Shown: one piece after another, positions 1 through 11,013 of the stretch
How the letters are laid out: each line of letters opens with the position of its first letter
Numbering within the stretch: position 1 is the stretch's first letter
Assembly (NCBI GenBank): GCA_008477525.1
Contig: SPDT01000004.1
Coordinates: 1,860,001 to 1,924,000 of the forward strand
Source: Hypomyces perniciosus
Taxonomy: Eukaryota; Ascomycota; Sordariomycetes; Hypocreales; Hypocreaceae
DNA length: 64,000 nt
Direction of reading: 5' to 3'
The notes under the pieces: generated by a model
Databases searched by the model: none
Told to the model about the DNA's origin: nothing
What the model saw: the letters and a program-made list of their open reading frames with translations, nothing else
Translations under genes and position numbers: made by a program

Positions 1-494
1 AGTCAGGCATGGCTTGAGGAGGGGCTGGTGCTCGTGATGAGAGGAGTAGGAAATAATGTGTGAGGTTTAGGAGATGGAAGAACTAAGAAGACTGGATCGT
101 AGTTCGGATTCTTCTCTTCTTTTACGGGGAAGTTGGGGGGTTTTATATTAGTACAACCCCCCTCTTGTGTCTGATCACATGTACTTCAGACGGCATCAAT
201 ACTATTCATATGGGTACTACTCCATTATCTTGGCGCTGTGATGGCGTCGAATGCGTGGGCTCGGTGTGCAAAATGCAATAATAATCTGCACGAGTATGGG
301 GATATTGACGCTGTCTCAGTACACCGCATCAGCTGAAAACACGTACTACCAGATCTATTGGATGTCATTTGAGATGGTGGTGGTGTCACTGCCCAAGTGC
401 CCCATCCGGTCTGACAACAACTGATCTGGCCTGCTTCGTTCGTTGCATTGACATCATCGAGGGCTTCGTCTAATATCCAATCAGCAGCTCCAAG
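1..494. other. Left edge, non-coding
   Basis: I see no supported gene here. An ATG on the minus strand at positions 8-10 would read out of the window to the left and could be the start of a neighbouring gene, but only about three codons are visible, so it cannot be assessed. Confidence 0.3.
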
Positions 495-816
495 ATGCGT
501 CTCGCAGCTGTTTTCTCCGCACTCGTCTACGCCCGACGTCTGAACTCAACTGCAGAGATACACCCAGCCAACCCATTGAGACATCCGTTTGGCCGAAACC
601 GCGTACAACCTCAGCATCGCTTCCTCCTCCTCTATCGTCTCCTACGAGGCCCCCGAGCTCCCCCGAGCCCTCCGAGTCTGCACAGCTCTCGCCCGCATTG
701 GTATCCATGACGCCATCTCCTCGTCTTAGATCTCCGGTACGACCATCGCCTTTGTGGAGAACCTTGGCAAGGGCTATCTACTCGCCCAATCTCATTCTGT
801 CGATGCACGCCCGCGG
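495..816 (+). pseudogene. Possible remnant of a secreted-protein gene
   Basis: At 495 an ATG starts a short signal-peptide-like stretch (MRLAAVFSALVYA). A different frame, from about 601, reads a coherent run of codons (AYNLSIASSSSIV, then ELPRALRVCTALARIGIHD) up to an in-frame TAG at 727-729. It stays open afterwards to about 816 (ISGTTIAFVENLGKGYLLAQ). The frame change and internal stop suggest a decayed gene, but I recognise no family. A chance open frame in GC-rich sequence is possible. Confidence 0.25.
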
Positions 817-849
817 GGAAGTGCTTAGCAGCATCGCAAAGCCCCTCAT

Positions 850-1757
850 TCGCCCCTCATTAGCTCCTCATTGGGGCGACGCTCGGATCGGACCGTTTGA
901 TTCGCTCCTTCGGCCCGCCCATTGTGTGTGTTCTAATAAACTGTAGCTGGCCGTGCCGTGCCATTGTCCCAGACGTGCTTGAGCACTGTATCGGCAAGTG
1001 GTTATTCACAATAGCTCGAAATGACGGCATCTTTACGTTGCTCTTCACCTGAGAGAAGGGGCATATCGTATCGCCTTGGTTCTCTATCTGTTGCTGCCTG
1101 GTTGCTTAAGCTTGGGCTGTGATCTTGCGCGAGCTTGCGACACCTGCATTCCGGGACATATTCGCCACGCCTGTCAGGCACTTAGGTACTCCCACGCTAA
1201 CACTAGCTACCGTGAAATGGTGGGCCTCTTTGACATTGCTGCTACCTTAGGGTTAGTACGAGTACGTACGCCGTCTCGCTCACCAGCAACACTATACATA
1301 CTTGTACGAGTAGAATATGCTACGATTACTCCGTAGTGTCTAAAGGTTCCCGCTTCAATCACATGCAGAGGCTCCTAAAGTGAATATATACTATTTCGTT
1401 AGCTTCGGTTGAGGCGGGGGCGGCAATCGCGCGAGGCGTCAAGACCCACCACGTGCAGGAAATGGCCGATTTTGAGGTCCCCAAGTATTATTACTCCTCC
1501 ATTCATTATCTTATACTACTAGCAAGTTCTTTATAACCGGTTTATTATACTAGCAACATAGAGCATAAAAGAACAAGGAAAGAAACTTTCACTCTAAGCA
1601 GCCTAACTTGGATTAGTAGTAAGTATAATCCGTGCGAAGAACTGATACGCCTGGAGAAAAGGGGAAAAGCAAAGGTAAAAAGAAAAGGGAACAATAAAAA
1701 AGAGGAAAAAGGAAAAAGGAGAAGGGGAAAGAGGAAAGGGAAAAAAAGTAAAAAGAG
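850..1757. other. Intergenic, with a polypurine tract
   Basis: No gene is supported. One TACGGAGTA-type palindrome lies at 1327-1335. A polypurine tract of about 100 bases (A/G runs with almost no C or T) occupies roughly 1658-1757. Read on the minus strand it is a pyrimidine tract immediately downstream of the tRNA gene, and its T runs would serve as a Pol III terminator. Confidence 0.5.
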
Positions 1758-1758
1758 C

Positions 1759-1867
1759 TGACAGGTGTGGGATTCGAACCCACGCCTCTTGCGAGATGCG
1801 AAATCCTTTTAAAGGATCAAGATCTGAATCTTGAGTCGCACGTGTTAGACCACTCCACCAACCTGCC
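1759..1867 (-). tRNA. tRNA-Leu(CAA) with intron
   Basis: The minus strand folds as a 109-base leucine tRNA gene. The acceptor stem GGCAGGT pairs with ACCTGTC (one G-U pair), followed by discriminator A. Box A-like GTGGAGTGGTC and box B GGTTCGAATCC are present. A long variable arm marks a class II tRNA. The anticodon CAA is encoded at 1831-1833. The anticodon stem TGCGA/TCGCA is interrupted by an intron of about 27 bases one base 3' of the anticodon, the usual nuclear position. A T-rich stretch follows downstream on the minus strand. A nearly identical copy lies at 3560-3668 in the opposite orientation. Confidence 0.93.
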
Positions 1868-2358
1868 CTAGCTTGTTCAATGATGAGTGTGGCCAAAACA
1901 GACCCTACATTTCATGTGCTTTCCCGATCCTTGCTTGTTAGGCAGATGCGTCTACTCCTGGCTCTCCCAAACTCATACCTACCAAGTATGCATAACGTGC
2001 CATTGGATGCTAAGGTAGTATATGGTACCGTTTCTCACTTCTCTTCGAAGTATAGCTTGCTGAAGGAGGTCAGGGTTACACAAACCATGTAGATCTCAGG
2101 AGGAGGTGACGCCACTGCAACCCGTATGATGGTGATTCCTTATCAATCTAGGCAGGCATACTCGGAACCCGACAATGGCAAGCTAGGACAAGGTTTTTTG
2201 GTACTTCTGGGCTGTAACCTGGGCCTGGGTCTATATATATATCTGTATGAGTACTGCAATCCGACTGCTCTCTGACGCTCAACATGAAGGCAGTTGCCTG
2301 ATGGCTTTTTGCCGTGATACTATTACATGAATGAGGGATGTCTCAAGAGTCCATGCTA

Positions 2359-2888
2359 CTATGAGAACCTTGAAGAAGTCAATTCAGAGTTCACCATGTA
2401 AATGCACTGAAACACGTCCGCCGGTACGAAATGCAGACACATGAATAAGGTCCAGTCTGGAGTCAAATGCCTGTGGGAACAAGCCCTCGGCGACTCGAAT
2501 CTCATGAACAACAGAAAAGTGGTAATTAGCCACCGCTTGGGGATGTTCCCACCAAGCTGTGTGAGCACAGGTGTCTTTTCCATGTTGGTGCGAGCATTCA
2601 TTCAACGTCCCCTGAAGGGTTGCATGTTGGTGATGAACTCATCCTCGCTGCGTATCCTACGGAACCGGGCGGGAAAATGAGCACTTTCAAACAACAGTTC
2701 GAAAAGGGCCTCTCGTCTATGCAGTGGTGAAGGGTCATAGTAGCCTGGTGGAAAAGCACCATCGTTGTTGTCAACTTCAGTAACGGATAGTTCCACATCA
2801 CGGCACATTCCTTCATTCCTACGAATATTCCTTGATTCCCAACTAGCTTGCAACAATAGCCGGATCCGTAAGTCAATGACGATATCAT
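2359..2888 (-). pseudogene. Unrecognised degenerate coding remnant
   Basis: Two adjacent minus-strand segments have protein-like composition. The segment about 2602-2856 contains a stretch such as GYYDPSPLHRREALFELLFE and ends in a stop. A second open stretch follows at about 2359-2605. No start, splice sites or known domain can be made out, so this is offered only as a possible decayed gene of unknown family. Confidence 0.2.
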
Positions 2889-3065
2889 GACAGCTAGATT
2901 TCCTAGATCCAGATGGTCATGATCAATTAGTTAGCAAGTTTTCATGTATTTAAGCAGCAGCTTTTCCCACCTAACTTGGGATCAGCAAGAGTGTCGAATT
3001 CAATCATTTCAATCCACCACATGAGCCCTCATACTGTTGATCTGTGATTGATAGTTGTGGTGCCG

Positions 3066-3280
3066 ACCCGAACCCCATGGACGAAGATGGAGACCCCACA
3101 GTCATCCAAGCAGCGGCTCAAGGAGTTATGGACCTTGTCAAGGTCCTTACTATCTCTAGTGACACCCTTGATCTCAAAGGTGGTTCTGAAAGACCCCCGT
3201 GGTCGTATGCTTAGCAATGGCCACCCGGATATCATGAACTTGCTGGTGAGGGAGATGGTGCGCAAATTTACCAAATGATA
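3066..3280 (+). pseudogene. Possible ankyrin-repeat remnant
   Basis: One frame from about 3078 reads PTVIQAAAQGVMDLVKVLT, which resembles the helix pair of an ankyrin repeat. It meets a stop (TAG near 3210). Another frame then reads NGHPDIMNLLVRE, like the following ankyrin repeat. The repeat continues only if the frame shifts, so this looks like a decayed gene. The similarity is judged by eye and is weak. Confidence 0.3.
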
Positions 3281-3559
3281 TCTTCAGACAAGTGGTTCAG
3301 GCACTCTTACACTACACAGGTGGATGTCATCACAGGCATTGGTAGTACGGTAGATATGGTTTGGTAGGCAGATGATCTTCATATGTCCGGATTGCACTGG
3401 AGCGAGATAATGATATGGTCACTTCCGACATACCCTCCTAACCAAACTGTGCTGAGAGTCAACTATTGACGGGCTTTACAAATCCATGCCATGCCCTTCT
3501 CGGGGACCTGAACTCCAGGGTGCATGAGCGACTCGATCATTGCAAGACAGGCAAGCTAA

Positions 3560-3668
3560 GGCGGGTTGGTGGAGTGGTCTAACACGTGCGACTCAAGATT
3601 CAGATCTTGATCCTTTGAAAGGATTTCGCATCTCGCAAGAGGCGTGGGTTCGAATCCCACACCCGTCA
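3560..3668 (+). tRNA. tRNA-Leu(CAA) with intron
   Basis: This is a second leucine tRNA gene of the same 109-base length. The acceptor stem GGCGGGT pairs with ACCCGTC, discriminator A at 3668. Anticodon CAA is at 3594-3596 and the intron of about 27 bases is at about 3598-3624. The TTCGAATCC of box B is present, and a T5 terminator follows at about 3672. Against the copy at 1759-1867 the acceptor stem differs by a compensatory A-T to G-C pair and the intron by one base. The 5' flanks are also alike (both contain CAAGCTA), so the two copies look like an inverted duplication about 1.7 kb apart. Confidence 0.93.
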
Positions 3669-5516
3669 CTATCTTTTTGCCGATATTCCTATGGTCGCAG
3701 TGGTGGTCGTAGTCGTCGGTCGTTGCGAAGCCTGAATGTAGACAGCACGGGTGGTCAGGGTCTTCTCGCCCTCCCGAGCTCAGATCTGGAGCTGCTGCTG
3801 GTTAGTGGGAACCATATCAAATGAGGTTCGGGGGTTCCCTTATGACAAAGTACTTCTTGTTGGGCTTGTCCTCGCAAACGCTCATCGGGCCTTACAAAAA
3901 GTATATTTTAATGTATCTTGGCAGCAAACTGTTGAGAAAATTATCACTCTTTGAGGATTTCGACTCGACCTACGGATTTCTTATCGTCTCTGGAACAGTC
4001 AAGTCTGAAAAGGAAATATTACGTCTCGAAGACGTCAATATCCCATGGTGATGCATCAGTCTGAGAGCAGCTTCATCGTAGTCGCTTCACTCCTTGACCA
4101 TGATTATGTCCTTTTCCATATCCCGGAGGACGCTGCAGGCAGTAAGTATCCTGCGAGAACAATACCCAAATCCACACCAGAGGTTATCTGCTGGATAGCG
4201 ATGGAGTAGAGGGCAATGTCCCGTTTGGGAGCACATGCACAGACTTTGTGAAGTACTCATACTGGGATCGGTGATCATTCAAGGATAAGATGCATCAACT
4301 GCCCATTTTTGTCTTGCGGTGGCCTCGTCGGTAACGAATTAGACCCCAGCTGAGAGGCTTGGTCATAATCTCTGGCGATAGTGGCACTATATGGATCATC
4401 AATCCAATCTATTCCACCTCTTTTGTTCTCCTCGTAGACACCCCCTAGTAATGGGTTTGATCATTTCCACTCACAGATTGACTGAAAAGCTTTGCAAGGT
4501 CGGCACTGAGGACCTCTGGAGGGCCGATCAATAGCTCTGTTTATCGCGAACTCCTCATCGCCTCAGACTCATTGGCGCCAAATTGTCAACATCGAGCGCG
4601 ATGGCCTCCCTCACCACCCAATGCAGTCTAGCCATTACTTTTATTGCCAGTTATTGCTTCAATTCTCAGTTTTTTCTTGTATTGCTAGCCATTGCTTTGC
4701 CTGTTCTCCCACTGGCTGCCAGACTGCCTGTTTTATATCAACATAGTCGGTAGTCGGTAAAGACCAGGGAATATCTTTCAATTCGCAATAGTGTTTGTGT
4801 CCATAAAGGCCTGGCGAAGGCTAGCATTGCCGGTAAAGTCACTGGCTGGCTGCCGTGAAATCGGAATGCGTCGATTCCTGCTTTTCTTTTATAAAAAAAA
4901 ACTGTAATCTCTCCTGCTCCAAGACAAAACATCTACGTCTTCCAACTCGTCCCCCTTCCCTTTTTAGATGGGAGACCTCGTTCGAAGTATCAGAACGGTC
5001 AATAATTGAGGCAGATAAGCTTCATCGCCTTCCCCCCATACTCATGCTATTTCGGGTGTGATGTTTTCTCCCCGTTCTGGGCTTTGATATGGTCAAAATA
5101 TGGAAGCCATCCAGGAATTCTTTCCATACGATATCTATTATCTTTAAGCTCCGCTTAACTTGCAGCCTCACGTAGTAACGTGCTACTCTTTACGTTTGGT
5201 AACTTGATATTCACTTTTCTTTATGTCTGAACAGATCAGAAAACATGACGTCTTGTTTATTGCCACACAATACTGTTCAGTCAGCATAGCTCGCGATGAT
5301 CAAAAAACCTGCCTTTGGAATTAAGCAGTTCGCTTTCCGGTCAAACAACCGAAAATTCGTTATCATCATCCATAGTAGTTTTTAAGGAAAATATATACCA
5401 ACGAAAATAGCAGAGAAAAGAGCAATTCAAGGAACCATATCGAGGTTGATCATCTCAAGATTATCAGTACAAACTCATAACAGTACCCCAGTCTTTCTCA
5501 CTGCGTAAAATAACCC
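3669..5516. other. Intergenic, no supported gene
   Basis: Only short open frames without recognisable motifs are present, on both strands. The sequence is A/T-rich in the right half (about 5100-5450). I see no RNA gene and no clear repeat. Confidence 0.5.
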
Positions 5517-6509
5517 CTAAGATTGGTTCTCATACTCTTCCCGAATGCTTCCAGACCTGTGATATATGTTCCCGTTCACTCGCTTATAAACATGGATCAT
5601 CCATGCCAGATCCATCGGGGAACCCTCATATCCAAAATCGCGCCAGGCCCGTATTAACATACGCTCTGGAGACGCCTGTATAGAGAATTCGGTGGGGCAG
5701 AGAGAGCAGGAACCGCGAATTTCAACGTTTTCTGCATAAAAAGCCGCGTTGATTGCCCTCTCTAGAGCTTCCCTCGGATGTAGGGAATCTGGTTCGGTAT
5801 TGTCACCATCAAAAGCTTGGTGTTTGCAGATATATACAAACCCTAAAGCCCGCTTCGACACCACTTCAATGTCCATAGTATAAGTCCAGGTCGATAACAT
5901 GAGATATTTCCCCCCCACCACTTTGGGATGATGCGAGGACTGCGCCTTTATCACCTTTGGTTCCCTTGGCGACGGATTAAATGAGTTTTGATATGGTCTG
6001 AGTAATCTGTCGAGATATTCTTTATGTTTGCCGAGGCGAGTAAGCTTTAAGGTAAGCTGAAGGTGTCGGTGGTTCAGAGAGAATGTTCCAGACCAAGGCT
6101 CGAATTCCGGGTACCCCCATGCTTGACGACACCCAACGGAGCGCCAAGGTGTTGGAGCATCGTCCTTATTTATTCGGTGAAGTTTTAGACAACCCTGACA
6201 TACAAAATAGTCCGCAGAGTCGCGGGCAATAAGAGAAAGATACTCTAAGTGCTGTTTAGTATTCAGATACACAGCTGTATCGGAAAGGCTGCCGCGAAGA
6301 ATGCTATGTAATGGGCGACAAGTCCTAGAAAGCAATATCCAGTTTCGTATTAGAAGTCGATCCGAAATCTAGAGAATTAATTCGGGAGGAAGCTTCAGAA
6401 AAGCGCAACTTGAGTTCTGCTGCGTGTCCTTGTCCTGGTGCCTTCCGTGATCTTGTTTCTTTTCATTACGCTTGCGAAATAGAAGACGTGCTATCCGGAG
6501 TAGACCCAT
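5517..6509 (-). pseudogene. F-box-type gene with one in-frame stop
   Basis: Reading from an ATG at 6509-6507, a single frame of 331 codons runs to the stop at 5517 and is broken only by TAG at 6371-6369 (codon 47). Around the break the frame reads FLKLPPELIL, stop, ISDRLL, then LLSRTCRPLHSIL. That is the pattern of a fungal F-box motif (LPPELILxIxDxL) followed by its second helix. The rest (CQGCLKLHRI and C-terminal IHVYKRVNGNIYH) resembles the Cys-containing fungal F-box-associated proteins of unknown function. The stop is one C-to-T change from CAG (Gln). An alternative reading is a short intron ending at this TAG, but it would delete the conserved LPPELIL part. F-box proteins normally act as substrate adaptors of SCF ubiquitin ligases. 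A downstream start would give a protein without the F-box. Confidence 0.6.
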
Positions 6510-8872
6510 GATGACTTTGAGTTGAAGTAAAGATCTGTCAGCTGTTGTACAAGGCCAGTTAAAGTGAAGTGTATACTTCAGAAATTATACCTGATAGCGC
6601 AAGTTATATTGCGCGTGACAGTCCTTGGAATTTTGGTCTTGTGAGTAGAACCAACAATGTGAGAGAACTACACGTCTTATTTATAAAATCTATGTAGTGT
6701 AAAGTTAACCTTAGAGTTTCACCCTCATGAAACCTTTGAGACCCAGTTTAATCACACTTTAGCTAGGTACGGCCTTTGCATGCATGGAACAACTTACTAT
6801 ACCAAAATGTGGATATTTGTGGAGAATGATGGCCTTGAACACGAAGCCTCTATTAAGTACACGAGCTCGCACCGGGGTATTCTTTATTATCCAAGCTGTA
6901 CTCCGTAATCGTGTTGAATATGCCTGAATAAAGGCGCGCACTCTTTTATCTCTCGTAATGATCAATCATGAAACCTGAAAAAGATATATTGCCACTGATT
7001 CAGTAGATTATGCCTGTATATTCTCCCATTGTCGCATTCCAATCATATCTATTATCTGACCCGAATTTAGCACTAGACTTGCGTATTTAAATTTATCTAG
7101 TCCATCATACTCATTTCAATTTCGGCAGCGTGACTGACAACCTTGGCTTAGCGGCTCACTCAAATGCATGAAGAAACGATAAATCTTAAGTGTATTAGAC
7201 ATGAGCGTGATATCGATTACCTAAAGCTTCGGTCCAAAATACGATATTATGGCTTGTGGAACTAGCAGGACATCATGACCAGCACGACGATGTTGAGGGA
7301 TCTGCTCTGCTGTGGAAGTACCGGCCCTGTGAATGTTAGCCTTGGTGATTGATGCATTTATCGTGATGAAGCTATATACACCTATATCGCAACTAAATCG
7401 CGTGTACGTACAGGTTGGTCTAATAACACCCAGATACAAGTGTCAAGTTACAATTATTCTCAAGTCGTAGACACGATTGAACTTGACAAATCCATCGCAG
7501 TTGTTTGGCACTCCTATTCCTCCGATAGAAATACACACGCGCGCCAAGTTAAACGTGTTAGCATGTGCGACGTTCTGTAACATAAGCGATATACATGCAC
7601 CGAAAACCATGGGATCCCCTCAACTTCTTTCTCCTGCTTTTGGGTTTTTTTTTATCTTGATACTGCCTCCAACTTCCATAAATGGTGGTCCCTCACAGGC
7701 GCCTCTCGCCCCCACCGCGTGGTCATTCAGCCGTTTCATCATCTGAGTTGCAGTCACGGCTGCGCATCTATACCGCAATGGGATTAATCATCTAGAGCCA
7801 TGAGACTGGCTGCCTGTGTAGGCGCGCTACAATAGGCCCTAAAAGTGAGTCAAGATGGTAGTGTGTATCACATATCTCTTCAGAGGATCTTGGGGATCTG
7901 TCACACTTTGCGCCTCGTAGCACTAGTCATATAGTCATAATGGACTTGCTGACCATGATGTTGGCGGGCCGGGCCGGGCTGGAGCTATTGATCCGGTGAA
8001 TCCGCTCTAAAACAAAACGCACTTTAGCAATAGGAACACTACGGGTACAGGTACAGTTACGGGTACAGGTACTGGATGTAAAGGCAGCAAGACGCGGCCT
8101 TGTTCTCCGCAAGTTGCTATAGACAGGCCTGCGGGCCTTTGCCCACTTCGAGCCCCCCCTCCGATCCAACACTTATTCCTGCATATGCGGGCAATTACTT
8201 CGTTCTCCATACGGAGGGAGTACTCCGTAGCATGTACCGCAATGCATGTGAGCGAGGGCTGCGCACAAACGAATCAGCTGCTACATAGCCCGCGCGATAC
8301 AGCCACTGTAGCCGGAATGAGCCATAGAGACACGTGGAGTACGGAATAACGGTCTTGTACAAGGCAGTTGAGGTATCCACTCGTACTAGTACCGCCCGCA
8401 AGCATTATATAGTAATACAGGATTCTGCTACTACTAATAATATGTCTGCATGTTTCTGCTGTGGACACTTCGTGCACACGGGTCGTACTCCGTATTATCC
8501 TCTTCATCTCATTCTATGTATACATAAAACTCTCCCTCATCTTACATACCCGGGTAGGTACTATATATGTACTCCGTACCTCGTGTTGGTTCTCTAAGAT
8601 AGAGATGGCTTGCTTGCTAAGCGCGTCAGCCCTCCCTTAAGCAAGCCCTCCCTTGAGCACAAGGCATCCTATGTATAGCTACATGAGCAGAACAAGCACC
8701 CCGTAGGAAGTACTCCGTACAGAGTAATAAATACACGTCCTGGCGGCCAGTCTGTTTGGCTGTATGTGATGCAGGCTGCTTCTCCAACCTACCATCTGCA
8801 TCATTTCCTATTCCAAGAGTCTGCCACTCTTTGATGGCATAGAACCTTATTCTCACGGTCTGCACCGCTACC
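6510..8872. other. Intergenic, palindrome-bearing
   Basis: No coding gene is supported. The right part carries several copies of the TACGGAGTA palindrome (6899-6907, 8221-8229, 8486-8494, 8570-8578, 8711-8719). The last 160 bases should hold the promoter and 5' leader of the MFS gene at 8873. An octamer-like alternation of GGGTACAGGTACAG at about 8043-8075 is a short local repeat. Confidence 0.45.
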
Positions 8873-10554
8873 ATGAAAACGCTTGATTTGGCGCCGCGGC
8901 GGCCGGCGATGCTGGTTCTGGCCGTTGCTGCTCTTGGAACGGCCATAATGAGAAGCGCCAGGCTCTTCCTGATCGAACAGGCACTTTGCCGCGCCTACTT
9001 TGAGGCCTCGGACCCCGCAGTTGTACGCCCAGATGGCAGTGTGGAGGAGTCGCTGTGCAAGTCCAACGACCTGCAGGCTGATGTCGCGCTGGTCTCGGGC
9101 TTGTTTGAAGTGATGACGTTGATCTCTGGTAAGAGAACCGCACACAATGGCCATTAATGTTAAGAACAGATCCCTAACGTTTGCGTCATTAAACTAGGCT
9201 TGGTTGCCACTCCGGCGTATACGCGACTGGTGCCTACGTTTGGCAAACGCAAGATATTGTTCATCAATGTGTGCAGCTTAACGGTCGGGGCCTGCTACGC
9301 GACAGCAGTGTGTAGGTGTCTGCCCAGACTCTTTTGATGTGACGTGACGAGACGGCTGATGATGCATAAAGGCTTCTTCCATGGCATCTTTGACATTCGC
9401 CTGATCTGGTTGACCGGACTATTTGACTTGCTGGGTGGCGGTTTGCCTGTCAGAAACTCTCTGCTGTATACCTACATTGCCGAGGTCGTGGAACCCGATG
9501 TTCTGTATGACCTGGCTATTCCCAAATCCCACTCAAGTTTGTCTGACAAGATCTATGCAGGAGTAACACCCTGTACCAACTCAGCGCTTTTGTGCTGGGG
9601 ATGAACTTTCTGGGAACAGCTATGGGCGCCGCACTATTGAACGTCGATGTATGGCTGCTGTCCTCCATCGGAATAGGTGTCAGTGCCTTGACTATTCCGC
9701 TGGTCTTCTTGCTTGCCAATCCCAGTCAAGTCGAAAGACAGGCTCAGGCGATGATCCCTAGTACCGCCCAGACGCCATATGAAGCGTTGCCTCAAGACAA
9801 CGAGCAGGAGCATCTACCGTTATCTGGCGCTGTGGATGCTTGGGCCAAGAAATCGACCATCACCCAAATCCTTCGCACCATGGTGATGGAAGCGCACCTC
9901 TCATTCCGCCTTCTCATTGACCTCCTTCGAGATCCCTTGAAGTGCATAACACTGCTCACATATCTGAGCAACGAAACCGCCATCTTCGTCCGCGTAATCT
10001 TCGCACAGTGGGCCACGAAGCGGTTCGGCTGGTCATTGGCGGATGCAAACGCCATCACCTCATTTCAGATCCTGGTCAACGGCGGCACGCTGCTGTTCAT
10101 GCCCCTGTTCTCCAAGCACGTTTTATGGCCGCAGCTGCGGTCTCAGCCACTGGTCGATTTCTGGGTCACGAACATCAGCCTCGGCTTCAACATTGTTGGC
10201 ATTTTTTGTGTGGGAATCGCACCCGTAGGGGTCTTCTACATCGTCTCGATGGGCATTTACTCTCTCGGAGCTGGGCTCTCTGACTCACTGCGATCATTCG
10301 CCACCAGTGCGATGTATGATGAGGAGAGTGTTCGGAAGTTGTACATGGGAATCAGCATCGTTGAAACCGTTGCTGGGCTGATTGGCACGTCCTTGTGGAG
10401 CGCCATCTTTTCTGCTGGAATACGAAGCGGTGAAACTGCTTTAGGAAGCATTCCCTTTTTCGCAGCTGGGGGGCTGTTCAGCCTGGCGTTATGGCTGACA
10501 TACATCCTACACAATCTTGTAAAGAAGAGGCAATCGGGAGTTATGGAAGTTTGA
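8873..10554 (+). CDS. MFS transporter
   Basis: I assemble four exons: 8873-9128, 9198-9311, 9372-9504 and 9561-10554, giving 498 residues. Every junction uses GT...AG and keeps one frame; the introns are 69, 60 and 56 bases. The protein begins with a hydrophobic helix (residues about 10-30) and a Cys-containing loop ending CKSNDLQADVALVSG. It continues with PAYTRLVPTFGKRK and FDLLGGGLPVRNSL, and has a central hydrophilic loop (about residues 235-275) between two sets of membrane helices. This is the layout of major facilitator transporters, and the N-terminal part recalls the fungal PCFT/SLC46-like branch. It probably exports the NRPS product or moves a precursor across a membrane. It is convergent with the aminotransferase gene (459 bases between stops), and is here placed at the left end of the cluster. 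The substrate is unknown. Confidence 0.85.
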
Positions 10555-11013
10555 TCGTATACGGAGTACGAAGTACTTGATGATGATGATACGAATGGTT
10601 GTGCGGATTTCCTTTGTCATAGGCCCTATGGGACAATTTGTTCGAGGGTTAGAGCTACTCGTTTACTTAGATCGCTTTTTATCACTGCAAGCAAGGGCTG
10701 CTTGCTGTTGGGCATGTCAGGATGCGTTATGCAATCGCATCTTTTATTATCGTCGGCATCGGCGTCGGAGTCGTTTGAGATTGTCACGACCATCAAGGCA
10801 ACTAACTGCCTCGTCTAGATTCGGATACTATCTCCATTAGATGTACGAAGTACTCCGTACAAAGTACTAATATTGTCTAATAGAAGATACAGAGGCATCG
10901 TGAAAGCGAAGCTTGATAGGCTGACTCCAGCTTGGGGTGATCCTTGACGCCAAAGTGCTCATTTTGTGCAAAAGTGTCCAGCCCAACAAATTTATTGCGC
11001 CCATATTAATATC
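10555..11013. other. Convergent 3' region
   Basis: Non-coding sequence lies between the stops of the MFS and aminotransferase genes. It contains two TACGGAGTA palindromes (10560-10568 and 10851-10859) and is otherwise featureless to my reading. Confidence 0.5.

Noticed and set aside
1603..1896. Open frame on the minus strand over the first tRNA
   Set aside because: It is made of the tRNA gene plus the low-complexity purine tract; a matching frame lies over the second tRNA at 3540-3824. Neither is a protein gene.
6369..6371. TAG as the 3' end of an intron in the F-box gene
   Set aside because: CTCTAG would be a fair acceptor, but the only nearby donor gives an intron of about 40 bases that removes the conserved LPPELIL segment.
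8626..9154. Minus-strand frames opposite MFS exon 1
   Set aside because: The plus-strand frame continues through three canonical introns into a full transporter; the minus frames have no continuation.
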